Shown here: positions 1-8,065 of the stretch, in pieces
How positions within the stretch are numbered: the first letter of the stretch is position 1
Layout: every line of letters begins with the position of its first letter
Origin: Promethearchaeota archaeon
Lineage (GTDB): Archaea; Asgardarchaeota; Lokiarchaeia; Sigynarchaeales; SOKP01
Assembly: GCA_016839655.1 (NCBI GenBank)
Contig: JAEOTW010000062.1
Coordinates: 1 to 27,682, forward strand
Length of the DNA stretch: 27,682 nt
Direction of reading: 5' to 3'
Notes under the pieces: generated by a model
What the model was told of the DNA's origin: nothing
What the model saw: only the letters and a program-made list of their open reading frames with translations
Databases searched by the model: none
Program-made: the position numbers and the translations under genes

Positions 1-258
1 AAAAGATCGGAATATCATGATACTAAAATATATTCTTATACCTAATGCCGTTGAATCGGCTAAATACCTCAACCCTTAACCCTGTTATTAGATAAATACG
101 TCTCCTCTTTTTGCAATTTTGAATATCATGGTTTCCGAGCTTTTCTACTCCTTTTCTTAATCCTCCTTGAAATTATTTTCAAGAATAAATAAAAATATTA
201 AGTAAGATTTGGACAATTAGTAACAAAAATTAATTTGCAAATAAAAATACATTCTTAG
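1..258. other. Intergenic region downstream of the beta-helix/WD40 gene; no gene seen
   Basis: No open frame of convincing length or composition is visible on either strand. The only structure I can point to is a short perfect inverted repeat at 166-183 (CTTGAAA, 4-base loop, TTTCAAG). It could form a small hairpin in RNA read from either direction. It lies about 75 bases beyond the stop codon of the minus-strand gene and is not followed by a long T run, so I do not call it a terminator. Confidence 0.4.
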
Positions 259-3200
259 TTATTTAATTTCCCAAATTTTTATCAATTTATCATTTGAGCC
301 ACTCACGATAAACTTATTATTTTGAGAGATCGCCACCGAACTTATTTCTTTTTTGTGTCCTTCGAGTGTTGTCAAAAGGCTTCCAGTCATCAAATCCCAC
401 ACTTTTACATTATTATCGAAGGAACCACTCACAATATAATTATTATCAGGGGAAATTGCTACAGATGATACATAAAATGTATGCCCTTCAAGAGTTCTAA
501 CAAGTTTTCCTGTGGAAATATCCCACACTCGTACGGTTTTATCGTTTGAACCACTAATTACATGCTTTCCGTTTGGAGAAAAAGTTACAGTGGTGACATT
601 TTTTTTATATCCACTTATTGTAATGGTTAGTTCTCCAGTTTTTAGGTCCCATATTTTTATTGTTTTATCATTTGAAGCGCTTGCAATATATTTATTATCT
701 TGTGAGATGGCAATTGAACCAATTTCTTTTCCATGCCCCTTAATTGTGTTCAAAAGCTCCCCTGTTGAGAAATCCCATATTTTTATTTCTTTATCAAAAG
801 AGCTACTTACTATATATTTGCCATCGGGAGAAATCGCTACAGATAATACGTAAAATGAGTGTCCTGTAAGAGTTTTAATTAACTTACCAGTATTGAGATC
901 CCACACCTTTACAGTTTTATCATTTGAACCACTGATAATATATTTCCCATCAGAAGAAATAACCACTGAGTTTACATATTTCTTATGTCCTCTGAGAGAT
1001 CTCACGACTTTTCCCGTATTTATATCCCAGATTTTTAACATTGTGTCTTTCGAACCACTAATGATATATTTGTTGTCTGGAGAAATAGCTATTGAACTTA
1101 TACCCATTGTATGTGCTCGAATAGTTTGGGATAGTGCTATATGCCCTAGTTCGAAATTGGTTTTAGGGATTATTTCTTCTTTTATCCCTTTATCTTTCAT
1201 AGAAATTTCCTTGTGAACTACCTTAACCTTTTGTTCTACGACTTCTTCCTCGACAGGTATTTCTTCGGGAGCAACAACTACTTCTTCTTCTACGACTTCT
1301 TCCTCAACAGGTATTTCTTCAGGAGTAACTAATTCTTCTTTTACAACTTCTTCCTCGACATGGATTTCTTCAGGAGCAAATGGTTCTTCCTCTATAGGGA
1401 TCTCTTCATGAGCAATTTGTCCTTCCTCAATAACTTCTTCTTCTTTTGGAATCTCTTCAAGAGTCACTACTTCTTCTTCTATGATCTCTTCCTCTAAAAA
1501 TTCTTCCTCTATAGGAACTTCTTCAGGTACAACTACCTCTTCATCTATAACTACTTTTTCAGGAACAGCTATTTTTCTATCTTTATGGACTTTTTCTTCC
1601 AAAATTACTTTTTTCGAAATTCTCCTAATCCTCGAAGATCTTCTTCTTACAATAACCACTCCAGTTGGAATCGCTATTATCGCTATTATTATTCCAATAA
1701 TCAGAGCTAAAGGGATAGGTGGAATTTCTAAGTTAACAATATTTTGATTATTTCCGATAAAATTATTATTTACTACTCTATTTGAGTGACCGTGCTCGAG
1801 GTAAATACCATAGTTGTTGTTGCTAATTGTATTCAATGATATTGTATTTCTATAACAGAAATCTAAATAAATCCCAATGTCATTATTGTTAATAAAATTA
1901 TCCGTAATTATACTATTGGAGGCATACCACATCCCGATTCCATACATAACACTATTACTTATTGTATTTTCTGAAATATAATTAGAATCACCCTCCCATA
2001 AAAAGATCCCTGTAGGATTGTTATTTAATGTGTTTAAACTAATATTATTATTATTACAACTTCCCATGGTTATACCATCTGCATCATTGTTATAGACTAT
2101 ATTGTTCAAAACTGAGTTGAAGTTACTAACCTCTAATCCTATTCCACAAAAATTACTACGGGCATCATTTTCTGAAATTAAGGTATTTGAACAATCTAAA
2201 ATTTTAATCCCGAAATCAAGATTATTCCATGCGAAATTACCCGAAATATTATTATTTTCGCAACTTTGTGCATGAATTCCATTCAATCTGTTAGAGTTTG
2301 CTGTATTTCCCTCAATATCGTTATAATAACCTAATAACCATATTCCCATGTCATCATTTTGATTTGCAACGTTTCCTGTAATGTTGTTATAATCACTTTG
2401 CCATAAAATTAAGCCATGAAAATCATTATTATTCAAAGTATTATTTATAGCAAGATTATTATCGCTCCAAGCTATACTTAATCCATGCCCTATATTATCA
2501 TTTGCTAAATTATTCGAAATTGTGTTATATAAACAATATCCTAAAGCAATTCCATCGAGTAAATTATTACGTGCGATATTATTAAAAAACAAATTATTAT
2601 TACTTTCTGATAAACCTATCCCATAACCATCATTAGAATTTATAGTATTATTTATAATAGAGTTAAACTGACTAAGATTTAAGCCAATTCCTCCTATTGA
2701 GTTATCTGTTGCTATATTTTGTGATACATTATTATAATGACTATCTCCTATACCAATCCCATACAGACTATTATAAGATGCTGTATTATTTGAAATATCG
2801 TTATTATCACAATTTATTAATCCAATACCATAACCTCCGTTAGAATTTACTGTATTATTTAAAATAGAGTTAACATTACTATTTTCTAATCCAATACCTC
2901 CTCCATTATTATCTGATATATTGTTTCTCATAATAAAATTATCGTTACTATCCACCAAGCCTAAGCCTATGTAATCATTTTTTATGGCTTTATTGTCTTT
3001 TAGTTTTGCATTACTTACATTTCCTAAGAAAATGCCTGTTATGTTTGCTTGCGAGAATGTACAATTATTGATTATGAAATATTTATTAGAATTTTGTATA
3101 TTTATGCAATATTCATATTTACGATCCACATTAATAGTTACATTTTCGATGATATAGGGATTGGTTTGAGACCCATTACCTCCACCAAACCACGTTTGTC

Positions 3201-3405
3201 CTTCAACCCAATTCCAATTATTAGCTCCCGTATCATTTATTTCAATTGGAGATGCTAATTCCCAATAACTTGAGATTTTCAGATTTGGTTCGTCTAAATT
3301 AATATTATGGCTTAATTTAAAACCCCCATTACATGATAAAAATAAAGAGAGAATAGTTCCTAATAAAAATAAAATAAATAATTTTATTTTGAGATCTGAG
3401 TTCAT
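259..3405 (-). CDS. Membrane-spanning protein: extracellular right-handed beta-helix (NosD-like) joined to a cytoplasmic seven-bladed WD40 propeller
   Basis: A 1048-residue protein. Residues 1-25 are a hydrophobic signal segment ending in a Cys (LFLSC), so a lipoprotein-like site is possible. Residues about 60-560 are Asn-rich repeats of roughly 22-24 residues with NNT/GIGL-type patterns, typical of right-handed parallel beta-helices (NosD/CASH, carbohydrate-binding or surface proteins). A transmembrane helix follows at about 562-587. It is followed at once by a basic stop-transfer stretch (RRRSSRIRR), which puts the C-terminal part in the cytoplasm. Residues about 600-745 are an acidic, EEIPVEEEVV-type repeat linker. 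Residues 762-1048 are seven WD40 repeats, six of exactly 42 residues. The role is unknown; a surface sensor or adhesin coupled to a cytoplasmic scaffold is my inference. NosD homology here does not mean copper or N2O chemistry. The start is an ATG preceded by a TATA-like box. Confidence 0.9.
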   Translation of the reverse strand: MNSDLKIKLFILFLLGTILSLFLSCNGGFKLSHNINLDEPNLKISSYWELASPIEINDTGANNWNWVEGQTWFGGGNGSQTNPYIIENVTINVDRKYEYCINIQNSNKYFIINNCTFSQANITGIFLGNVSNAKLKDNKAIKNDYIGLGLVDSNDNFIMRNNISDNNGGGIGLENSNVNSILNNTVNSNGGYGIGLINCDNNDISNNTASYNSLYGIGIGDSHYNNVSQNIATDNSIGGIGLNLSQFNSIINNTINSNDGYGIGLSESNNNLFFNNIARNNLLDGIALGYCLYNTISNNLANDNIGHGLSIAWSDNNLAINNTLNNNDFHGLILWQSDYNNITGNVANQNDDMGIWLLGYYNDIEGNTANSNRLNGIHAQSCENNNISGNFAWNNLDFGIKILDCSNTLISENDARSNFCGIGLEVSNFNSVLNNIVYNNDADGITMGSCNNNNISLNTLNNNPTGIFLWEGDSNYISENTISNSVMYGIGMWYASNSIITDNFINNNDIGIYLDFCYRNTISLNTISNNNYGIYLEHGHSNRVVNNNFIGNNQNIVNLEIPPIPLALIIGIIIAIIAIPTGVVIVRRRSSRIRRISKKVILEEKVHKDRKIAVPEKVVIDEEVVVPEEVPIEEEFLEEEIIEEEVVTLEEIPKEEEVIEEGQIAHEEIPIEEEPFAPEEIHVEEEVVKEELVTPEEIPVEEEVVEEEVVVAPEEIPVEEEVVEQKVKVVHKEISMKDKGIKEEIIPKTNFELGHIALSQTIRAHTMGISSIAISPDNKYIISGSKDTMLKIWDINTGKVVRSLRGHKKYVNSVVISSDGKYIISGSNDKTVKVWDLNTGKLIKTLTGHSFYVLSVAISPDGKYIVSSSFDKEIKIWDFSTGELLNTIKGHGKEIGSIAISQDNKYIASASNDKTIKIWDLKTGELTITISGYKKNVTTVTFSPNGKHVISGSNDKTVRVWDISTGKLVRTLEGHTFYVSSVAISPDNNYIVSGSFDNNVKVWDLMTGSLLTTLEGHKKEISSVAISQNNKFIVSGSNDKLIKIWEIK
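262..1122 (-). repeat. Seven in-frame WD40 repeats of 126 bases
   Basis: The 3' end of the gene is made of seven WD40 blades, each 42 codons except the last (35). Blade boundaries on the minus strand are 1122-997, 996-871, 870-745, 744-619, 618-493, 492-367 and 366-262. Each has a GH-type start (AH in blade 1, GY in blade 5), an SPD/SQD-type turn, and ends in WD (WE in the last blade). Blades 2-3-4 resemble blades 5-6-7 in order: KKYV/KKNV, SFYV/TFYV with SFD, KEI with SQ. This points to duplication of a three-blade unit. The number and uniform length fit a closed seven-bladed propeller. Confidence 0.9.
1232..1551 (-). repeat. Acidic tandem-repeat linker (EEIPVEEEVV-type)
   Basis: About 320 bases encode degenerate repeats of Glu, Val, Ile and Pro between the transmembrane helix and the WD40 propeller. 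At the DNA level the pattern appears as recurring CTTCTTCCTC / GGTATTTCTTC blocks on the plus strand. All units stay in frame, and unit number probably varies by slippage or recombination. The segment would be an extended, strongly negative spacer under the membrane. Confidence 0.75.
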
Positions 3406-3429
3406 TTTATACGAATCAAAATTATTTGT

Positions 3430-3443
3430 AATATTATATATAG
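3430..3443 (-). promoter_or_regulatory. TATA-like promoter element for the beta-helix/WD40 gene
   Basis: On the minus strand this reads TATATATAATAT-like sequence centred about 30 bases upstream of the ATG at 3405. Archaeal TATA boxes sit about 27 bases before the transcription start, so the transcript would begin within a few bases of the start codon (near leaderless). No Shine-Dalgarno sequence is visible. The 144-base gap to the peptidase gene supports a separate promoter. Confidence 0.4.
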
Positions 3444-3549
3444 ATTATGATGATCTAAATAAGTGAAATAGATCTCTTCAGCGGTAAATTCTTAAGTTTA
3501 CTGGTAAAAGGAATATTAATAAAAATTATGTGAAGGATATATAAATTAA

Positions 3550-4689
3550 TCATATTAGAAGGGGATCTTTTGGATTGTAAGTCACTTGTTCACATTTTTC
3601 TTTCCCAACTATGAGATCATCTTCTAGCCTTATTCCCCATTTTTCAATCCAATAGAGTCCTGGCTCGTTAGTATATACCATATTCTCTTTAAGCAATGTA
3701 TGTTCCGGAGCTTTTGAGCTTACACGAGGACCAACACCATGAGCTTCGAAACCTAATGCATGTCCTAATCCATGAAAAAATAATTTCTCATGATCATATC
3801 CTTTTTCACCTAAATATTCACGACATTTGATGGCAGGTAATCGACTTGGAGTACCGTCAATATAATATTTATTAGCTATTTCTTTTGCCTCATAAAGTGC
3901 TTTATAAGCATTTAAAAATTCTTCTGAAGGATTATTACCTACCCAGTAAGTCCAAGTAATGTCAGAGCACATATCATCAATTTGCATACCAGTATCAATT
4001 AAAAGTGGCCCAGGTTTAATTTTTTCATTTGAGCTGTTATGGTGAGGATCTGCGGAGTGTTTACCCGTAGCCACAATCGCAGGAAAAGAGGGTTTTCCTA
4101 CTTTAGCATATTCATATTCTAATTTAGCCATGAGTTCTCGTTCAGTCATCCCCACTTTTGCCATGTCAGGTATAGTTTCTAATAATTCTATAGTTGCTTT
4201 ACATACATTTCGTAGATCTTTTAATTCATCTGATGATTTAACGCTTCTAAGCTCATAGATTATGGGAGCAGCCGAGATAAAATCAGTTTCTGGTGCCATT
4301 TTCTTTAAAGCTTGATAAGTACCAATAGGAATATGATCCGCATAGGCTGTACTTTCTGCTGTAAAAAGATTTTCTCCAAAATCAAGAGCAATCTTAGGTT
4401 TGTTAACAATAGATTTTATTTTTTCTGCAAAATCGCTTATAGAGTTAAAAGGTATAATTTCTGCATTAACATCTTTTTTTTCAAGTGAATTTTTTACCAT
4501 ATTTGCTTCCATTAAAACAGGAACAACCTTATGATTTCCATCTTTAGCAATGAAAATCGCATGCAAAGCATGAGAACCGACTCCTAATAGATAGCGTGAA
4601 TGAATATCATTATCCTCATCACAAACAATTAACCAACCATCTGCATCTAAATCTTGGAGTAATTTTTGAGCTTTATCGAATTTATTCAT
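3550..4689 (-). CDS. M24-family metallopeptidase, Xaa-Pro dipeptidase/aminopeptidase type
   Basis: A 379-residue cytoplasmic protein with a creatinase-like N-terminal domain (about 1-140) and a pita-bread M24 catalytic domain (about 150-375). The five expected metal ligands are all present with prolidase-like spacing: D232 (IDTG), D243 (SDIT), H310 (GLGHALG), E342 (NEPG) and E356 (RLEDD). H317 in EAHGVG is the usual second active-site His. It should hydrolyse X-Pro bonds using two divalent metal ions, in peptide turnover. The length is normal for archaeal prolidases. Whether it prefers dipeptides or longer peptides cannot be read from the sequence. It lies upstream of the beta-helix/WD40 gene on the same strand, 144 bases away, so co-transcription is possible but not needed. 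Confidence 0.9.
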   Translation of the reverse strand: MNKFDKAQKLLQDLDADGWLIVCDEDNDIHSRYLLGVGSHALHAIFIAKDGNHKVVPVLMEANMVKNSLEKKDVNAEIIPFNSISDFAEKIKSIVNKPKIALDFGENLFTAESTAYADHIPIGTYQALKKMAPETDFISAAPIIYELRSVKSSDELKDLRNVCKATIELLETIPDMAKVGMTERELMAKLEYEYAKVGKPSFPAIVATGKHSADPHHNSSNEKIKPGPLLIDTGMQIDDMCSDITWTYWVGNNPSEEFLNAYKALYEAKEIANKYYIDGTPSRLPAIKCREYLGEKGYDHEKLFFHGLGHALGFEAHGVGPRVSSKAPEHTLLKENMVYTNEPGLYWIEKWGIRLEDDLIVGKEKCEQVTYNPKDPLLI

Positions 4690-4882
4690 ATGTGAAATTA
4701 TTGGATGATTTTTAATTAACTTTATTGAAACAATTATTTCGAATTGAATTATTTGTTTTTACATAATTGTACAATTTATTTTAGAATTTTTCAGATTATA
4801 TTCAGTATAAAAATATTTATTATATCGTAGTCCATTAATTATTAAGAATTAACAAAAATAATCAACTAAGTTGAGATTTAAT

Positions 4883-5335
4883 ATGTCAGAGATAAAAATG
4901 CTTCAATTAAGTAATGGTACAGAAGTTGATTTTGATAAAAATGCACCAACTACGCTTTTTGAGGTCATAATTAGTGAAATTTTGATTCCAAAGTATAAAG
5001 AAAATGCTGATTGGAACTTAAGCTTAAATATAATTATCGAAGAGATGAATCGTCTTATAATTAAGTATGCTTTAAATCCTAAATTAAAATTAGGGTTGCT
5101 TAATGATGTTGAAGAGCATTTAGACAAGGATATCGAAGAATTGACAGGAGTTGATAAAATCGAGATATTGTTCTTGAATATGGATGATTACGTTGAGGAT
5201 ATAAGAAAATTAATACTAGCAGGAAAAGATAAAGAAGAACTACGTACAAGCATGGCTCAGTTAATAATGCCCTTAACCCTTTTTGAAATAACAGAGCTTT
5301 TTATTTATTTAGGAAAGCGTACTTTTTTAAAATAA
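4883..5335 (+). CDS. Uncharacterised 150-residue, mostly helical protein
   Basis: I do not recognise this family. The protein is acidic and appears alpha-helical, with amphipathic stretches (IIIEEMNRLIIKYAL; DVEEHLDKDIEEL) and a more hydrophobic C-terminal helix (PLTLFEITELFIYLG). It has no signal peptide or clear catalytic motif. The frame can be opened by TTG at 4871, but I prefer the ATG at 4883, which gives the more natural start MSEIKML. It is divergent from the peptidase gene (193-base gap with several AT-rich TATA-like stretches) and convergent with the ATP-grasp gene 29 bases downstream. A small protein-interaction or regulatory role would be a guess. Confidence 0.6.
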   Translation: MSEIKMLQLSNGTEVDFDKNAPTTLFEVIISEILIPKYKENADWNLSLNIIIEEMNRLIIKYALNPKLKLGLLNDVEEHLDKDIEELTGVDKIEILFLNMDDYVEDIRKLILAGKDKEELRTSMAQLIMPLTLFEITELFIYLGKRTFLK

Positions 5336-5364
5336 TCAATTTTTTATCCTTTTTTAAAAGATCT

Positions 5365-6345
5365 TCACTCCTTTTCTTTTAACGTTGTAATAGGTCTACT
5401 CTGTAAGGTATAAATAATCTCATTTTCTATTGCCCATTCAATATCTTGAGGGTATTTGAAGCACTCTTCAATCTTTAATCCAAGATTGTACAGTTTAATT
5501 AACTGGGGTTCATTTAAAGAGCATTTTTTTTTAAGATCTTGTTCTGTTGATAATAAAATAGTGGAAGATCCTTCTGGGTTCAAAATAGATATTTTTTCTT
5601 TTTCTCCAATAACACACTTTATAACAGAAAACTTATTTTTATTTAAAACAATCATATCTGGAATTATCAAATTATCGGTGATAGTCTCTCCAAGTCCCCA
5701 TGTAGAATTAATAAACATTTCATTCCTTGCGCTGTTTATAATGTTAACTGTAAATAAAACCCCTGAAATTTGAGATTTTAGCATTTTTTGGATTATAACG
5801 GCCATTTCCAAGTCCTGTAGAGAAATATTTAAATTATGTTTTTTCATCTGGAGGAGATAAAGTAATGCATTTGGAGAATAAAGAGAAATCCAACATTTTT
5901 TTATTCCATCTAGAATTTCTTCGAAGGTGATTTTGTTTAAATAACTTTCAGCTTGCCCAGCAAATGAGAACTTACTTGAATCTTCTATATTTGCAGAAGA
6001 CCTAACAGAAAAAGAGATTTTTTCACCTAGAAGTTCATGGATCTTAGTAAAACCTATTCTAATTTCGTTAACTACTTCATAAGGAATACTGGATTTTTGG
6101 AAATAATTCTTTATTTTAGTTGAAAGCCCTATTACATCATGTGGTTTATATTTTTTCGATAATACATGAAGAATTTTTTCATTTAAATCTGAATCTTGGA
6201 GAAATTTCTTGTAAGCTTTTGTGTTGATAATAAATCCAGAAGGAACATTTATTCCAAAGTTAATCATTTGAATTAAATTTGACCCCTTACCCCCAAACAA
6301 GAGAGGATTAGGTCGAGCATGTGATAAATTGTTTACATACTCCAT
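5365..6345 (-). CDS. Stand-alone ATP-grasp domain of the PEP synthase / pyruvate phosphate dikinase type
   Basis: These 326 residues match the N-terminal nucleotide-binding domain of PEP synthase and related dikinases and nothing more. Visible landmarks in order are GGKGSNL (18-24), SVRSS...FAGQAESYL (113-136), GVLFTVN (195-201), WGLGET (216-221), PQDIEWA (299-305) and LQSRPIT (314-320), where full-length enzymes continue into the swivel domain. Here the protein stops within six residues. In this family the domain splits ATP and phosphorylates the swivel-domain His. The swivel domain is a separate gene just upstream (40-base gap, same strand), so the two form one enzyme in trans. The PEP/pyruvate TIM-barrel domain is absent, so the final phosphate acceptor is unknown and a true PEP synthase call is not justified. 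Confidence 0.85.
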   Translation of the reverse strand: MEYVNNLSHARPNPLLFGGKGSNLIQMINFGINVPSGFIINTKAYKKFLQDSDLNEKILHVLSKKYKPHDVIGLSTKIKNYFQKSSIPYEVVNEIRIGFTKIHELLGEKISFSVRSSANIEDSSKFSFAGQAESYLNKITFEEILDGIKKCWISLYSPNALLYLLQMKKHNLNISLQDLEMAVIIQKMLKSQISGVLFTVNIINSARNEMFINSTWGLGETITDNLIIPDMIVLNKNKFSVIKCVIGEKEKISILNPEGSSTILLSTEQDLKKKCSLNEPQLIKLYNLGLKIEECFKYPQDIEWAIENEIIYTLQSRPITTLKEKE

Positions 6346-6385
6346 AATTTATTAAAGATAACCTTTATTGATACGAAATAATTTT

Positions 6386-6742
6386 TCAATCAAGTAAATA
6401 TAAAATACCTTTATCTTCGTTGTTATGTACAATTTTAGCCTTTTTCCCGTTTAATGACGATATGTTGTCAGTTAAAAATTTTGTAGCCATGATACAAGGT
6501 AATCCAAATTCTCTAGAAATAATTGCTAGATGTGATCCTGCTGAACCAGTAGTACAAATTGTCCCAGAAAGAGCAGAAATAATTGGACTTAGAGTAGTAA
6601 TACCCGCATCTTCTACAATGCATATTTTTCCTGAAGCAGTATCAAATAGATTTATTACATCCTCTATCGTCCGAATATAAACCAGATTACCAGTTACTTC
6701 TGATTTTGATGAACAAGATAAACCTTCCCCAATTTTTTCCAT
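6386..6742 (-). CDS. Stand-alone phosphohistidine swivel domain (PEP-utilising mobile domain)
   Basis: A 118-residue protein with the phosphocarrier signature GSAGSHLAIISREFGLP (66-82). H71 aligns with the catalytic His of PEP synthase, PPDK and enzyme I. It also has the typical preceding segment ITTLSPIISALSG and the C-terminal strand region ending in GILYLLD. In dikinases this domain swings between the ATP-grasp site and a substrate site. It is the first gene of a two-gene unit with the ATP-grasp gene at 5365-6345. A purine-rich AAGGAAGG sequence lies just before the ATG. Rifampicin phosphotransferase and phenylphosphate synthase are precedents for this chemistry on non-pyruvate acceptors, the latter from separate subunits. 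The acceptor here cannot be told. Confidence 0.85.
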   Translation of the reverse strand: MEKIGEGLSCSSKSEVTGNLVYIRTIEDVINLFDTASGKICIVEDAGITTLSPIISALSGTICTTGSAGSHLAIISREFGLPCIMATKFLTDNISSLNGKKAKIVHNNEDKGILYLLD

Positions 6743-6840
6743 CAGTGCCTTCCTTGAAATCCAGAATTATAGATATCTATTGATATTTTATTTTTTATAT
6801 CTTACTTAAATTTTGTTAATAAAACCTTGAATGATTATTA

Positions 6841-6850
6841 ACTATAAATA
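6841..6850 (+). promoter_or_regulatory. TATA-like box upstream of the 6903-10262 cassette
   Basis: ACTATAAATA lies about 55 bases before the ATG at 6903, in the 160-base divergent gap. It would place the transcription start near 6872 and give a leader of about 30 bases. No well-spaced Shine-Dalgarno sequence precedes this first ATG, while the later genes of the cassette have one. Confidence 0.4.
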
Positions 6851-6902
6851 GAATTAAGTTCAAAATAAATATCAAAAAGGAACTTTTTTAAATAAGAACA
6901 AC

Positions 6903-8060
6903 ATGAATGTTAAAGAGACAAATGAAATAATAACTCATGTATCTGAATTAATTGACCATCAAGTTTCGAAAAGAGGGTTATTGGAATCACAATTGTTTCC
7001 TGTAACTGCATATATATGTGTTTCCTTCTACAATAGCTATGATATTCTTTATGATATTCTGAAAAAAGTATCAGAAAAAACAACACCAGAAAAGATAGGA
7101 AAAGAAAGTCGGAAAATTCTCTCGGAGATCCAAGCATTAAGTATTTTCTATATACCTTTATATTATATGGCAGGTCGGATGGGTGAGATTTATAGAAATA
7201 ATGAGGATCCGAGAAGTGAGAGCGAAGAGAAAAGGAAACAGACTATGTTCATAATGGATTTCTGGAAAAGATTAGCATCTTCTTATTTTCCAGATGGAAA
7301 ATTATCAGTAATGGATTCTGGGAAAAATAATATTGCATTGAATCAATCAGATATTGATTGGTCGATTGATAAGATCCAAGACATTTCACTGGACCAAGCA
7401 AAAAAGATTAAACGAATATTGGCAAATCTCGAATTAGTTTCATTCATTGATGAGTGTGAGGCCAGAGCAAAACTTTGTGACCATGGTCCCTATCAAGTAA
7501 GTGAGAATGAAATTTTAATTTTCCGAGAAATCTCGCATTTATATGATGGAGGAAAATCTCATTTTCCTTGGTCTAATACTGAAGCTAAGGCCCCATATAA
7601 TAATATCGCATTTGTTTTTCGTTTAAAAAATGTAGAAGTAGAAATAGATGAATTTGCATCATTAGAGTCAAAACCGATTGATTTTACTGATAATATAACG
7701 GGGGTTGCTTTATTAACTAGAGATGGTAATGATATACATCCACTCAATTTCGAAGTATTAGATGGCTTTAATGATTATGCTGTAAAAGCAAATAAAGAAT
7801 TATTCCTAAAATTTTCTAAATGGGATAAAAAACAGAGGCTAATTGCAGGAGCTTATGCTTATTGTTATGGGTATGCAAGGTTTACTAATTTGGTGAGTAT
7901 AACTCATGACATCAATTGGGAGTTGTCTGAAAGAACTATGAACAAATATGTACCTGAATTTATGGAAAGTGATTTTGATCCAGGTATTCCAAGATTTTTT
8001 AGGAGCAGAGCAAAAAAAAAGAAAGAGGGACCATCTCTTTATCTTTTACCTGAGGATTAG
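6903..8060 (+). CDS. Uncharacterised 385-residue protein, first gene of the lipocalin/ferredoxin cassette
   Basis: I do not recognise the family. The protein is soluble, with a helical N-terminal half (about 1-190) and a mixed C-terminal half. A conspicuous segment, ECEARAKLCDHGPY (about 184-197), and a Tyr-rich stretch, GAYAYCYGYARF, look like conserved active-site or binding elements. A basic KKKK patch lies near the C terminus. It has no signal peptide or transmembrane helix. The stop codon is 5 bases from the next ATG and contains that gene's Shine-Dalgarno sequence, so the two are very probably translationally coupled. Its partner is a CrtC/AttH-like protein, and ferredoxins follow. An enzyme acting on the same substrate as the lipocalin-like partner is a reasonable but unproven inference. 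Confidence 0.65.
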   Translation: MNVKETNEIITHVSELIDHQVSKRGLLESQLFPVTAYICVSFYNSYDILYDILKKVSEKTTPEKIGKESRKILSEIQALSIFYIPLYYMAGRMGEIYRNNEDPRSESEEKRKQTMFIMDFWKRLASSYFPDGKLSVMDSGKNNIALNQSDIDWSIDKIQDISLDQAKKIKRILANLELVSFIDECEARAKLCDHGPYQVSENEILIFREISHLYDGGKSHFPWSNTEAKAPYNNIAFVFRLKNVEVEIDEFASLESKPIDFTDNITGVALLTRDGNDIHPLNFEVLDGFNDYAVKANKELFLKFSKWDKKQRLIAGAYAYCYGYARFTNLVSITHDINWELSERTMNKYVPEFMESDFDPGIPRFFRSRAKKKKEGPSLYLLPED

Positions 8061-8065
8061 TAAAA

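Noticed and set aside
1..258. Short basic peptide frames (for example SRRIKKRSRK) on the minus strand
   Set aside because: They are under 20 codons, interrupted by stops and without a start context. I cannot support a gene.
1232..1551. Regular DNA repeats resembling a small CRISPR or satellite array
   Set aside because: The units are degenerate, have no constant spacer lengths and stay in frame with the acidic coding repeats of the membrane protein.
512..1747. Several plus-strand open frames opposite the WD40 and acidic-linker part of the first gene
   Set aside because: They are antisense shadows. The minus frame has a clear seven-bladed propeller with constant 42-codon periodicity, while the plus-strand products show no family resemblance.
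259..3405. NosD-type annotation implying nitrous oxide reduction
   Set aside because: Only the beta-helix fold is shared. No nos genes or copper-binding context are present, and the protein carries a WD40 domain.
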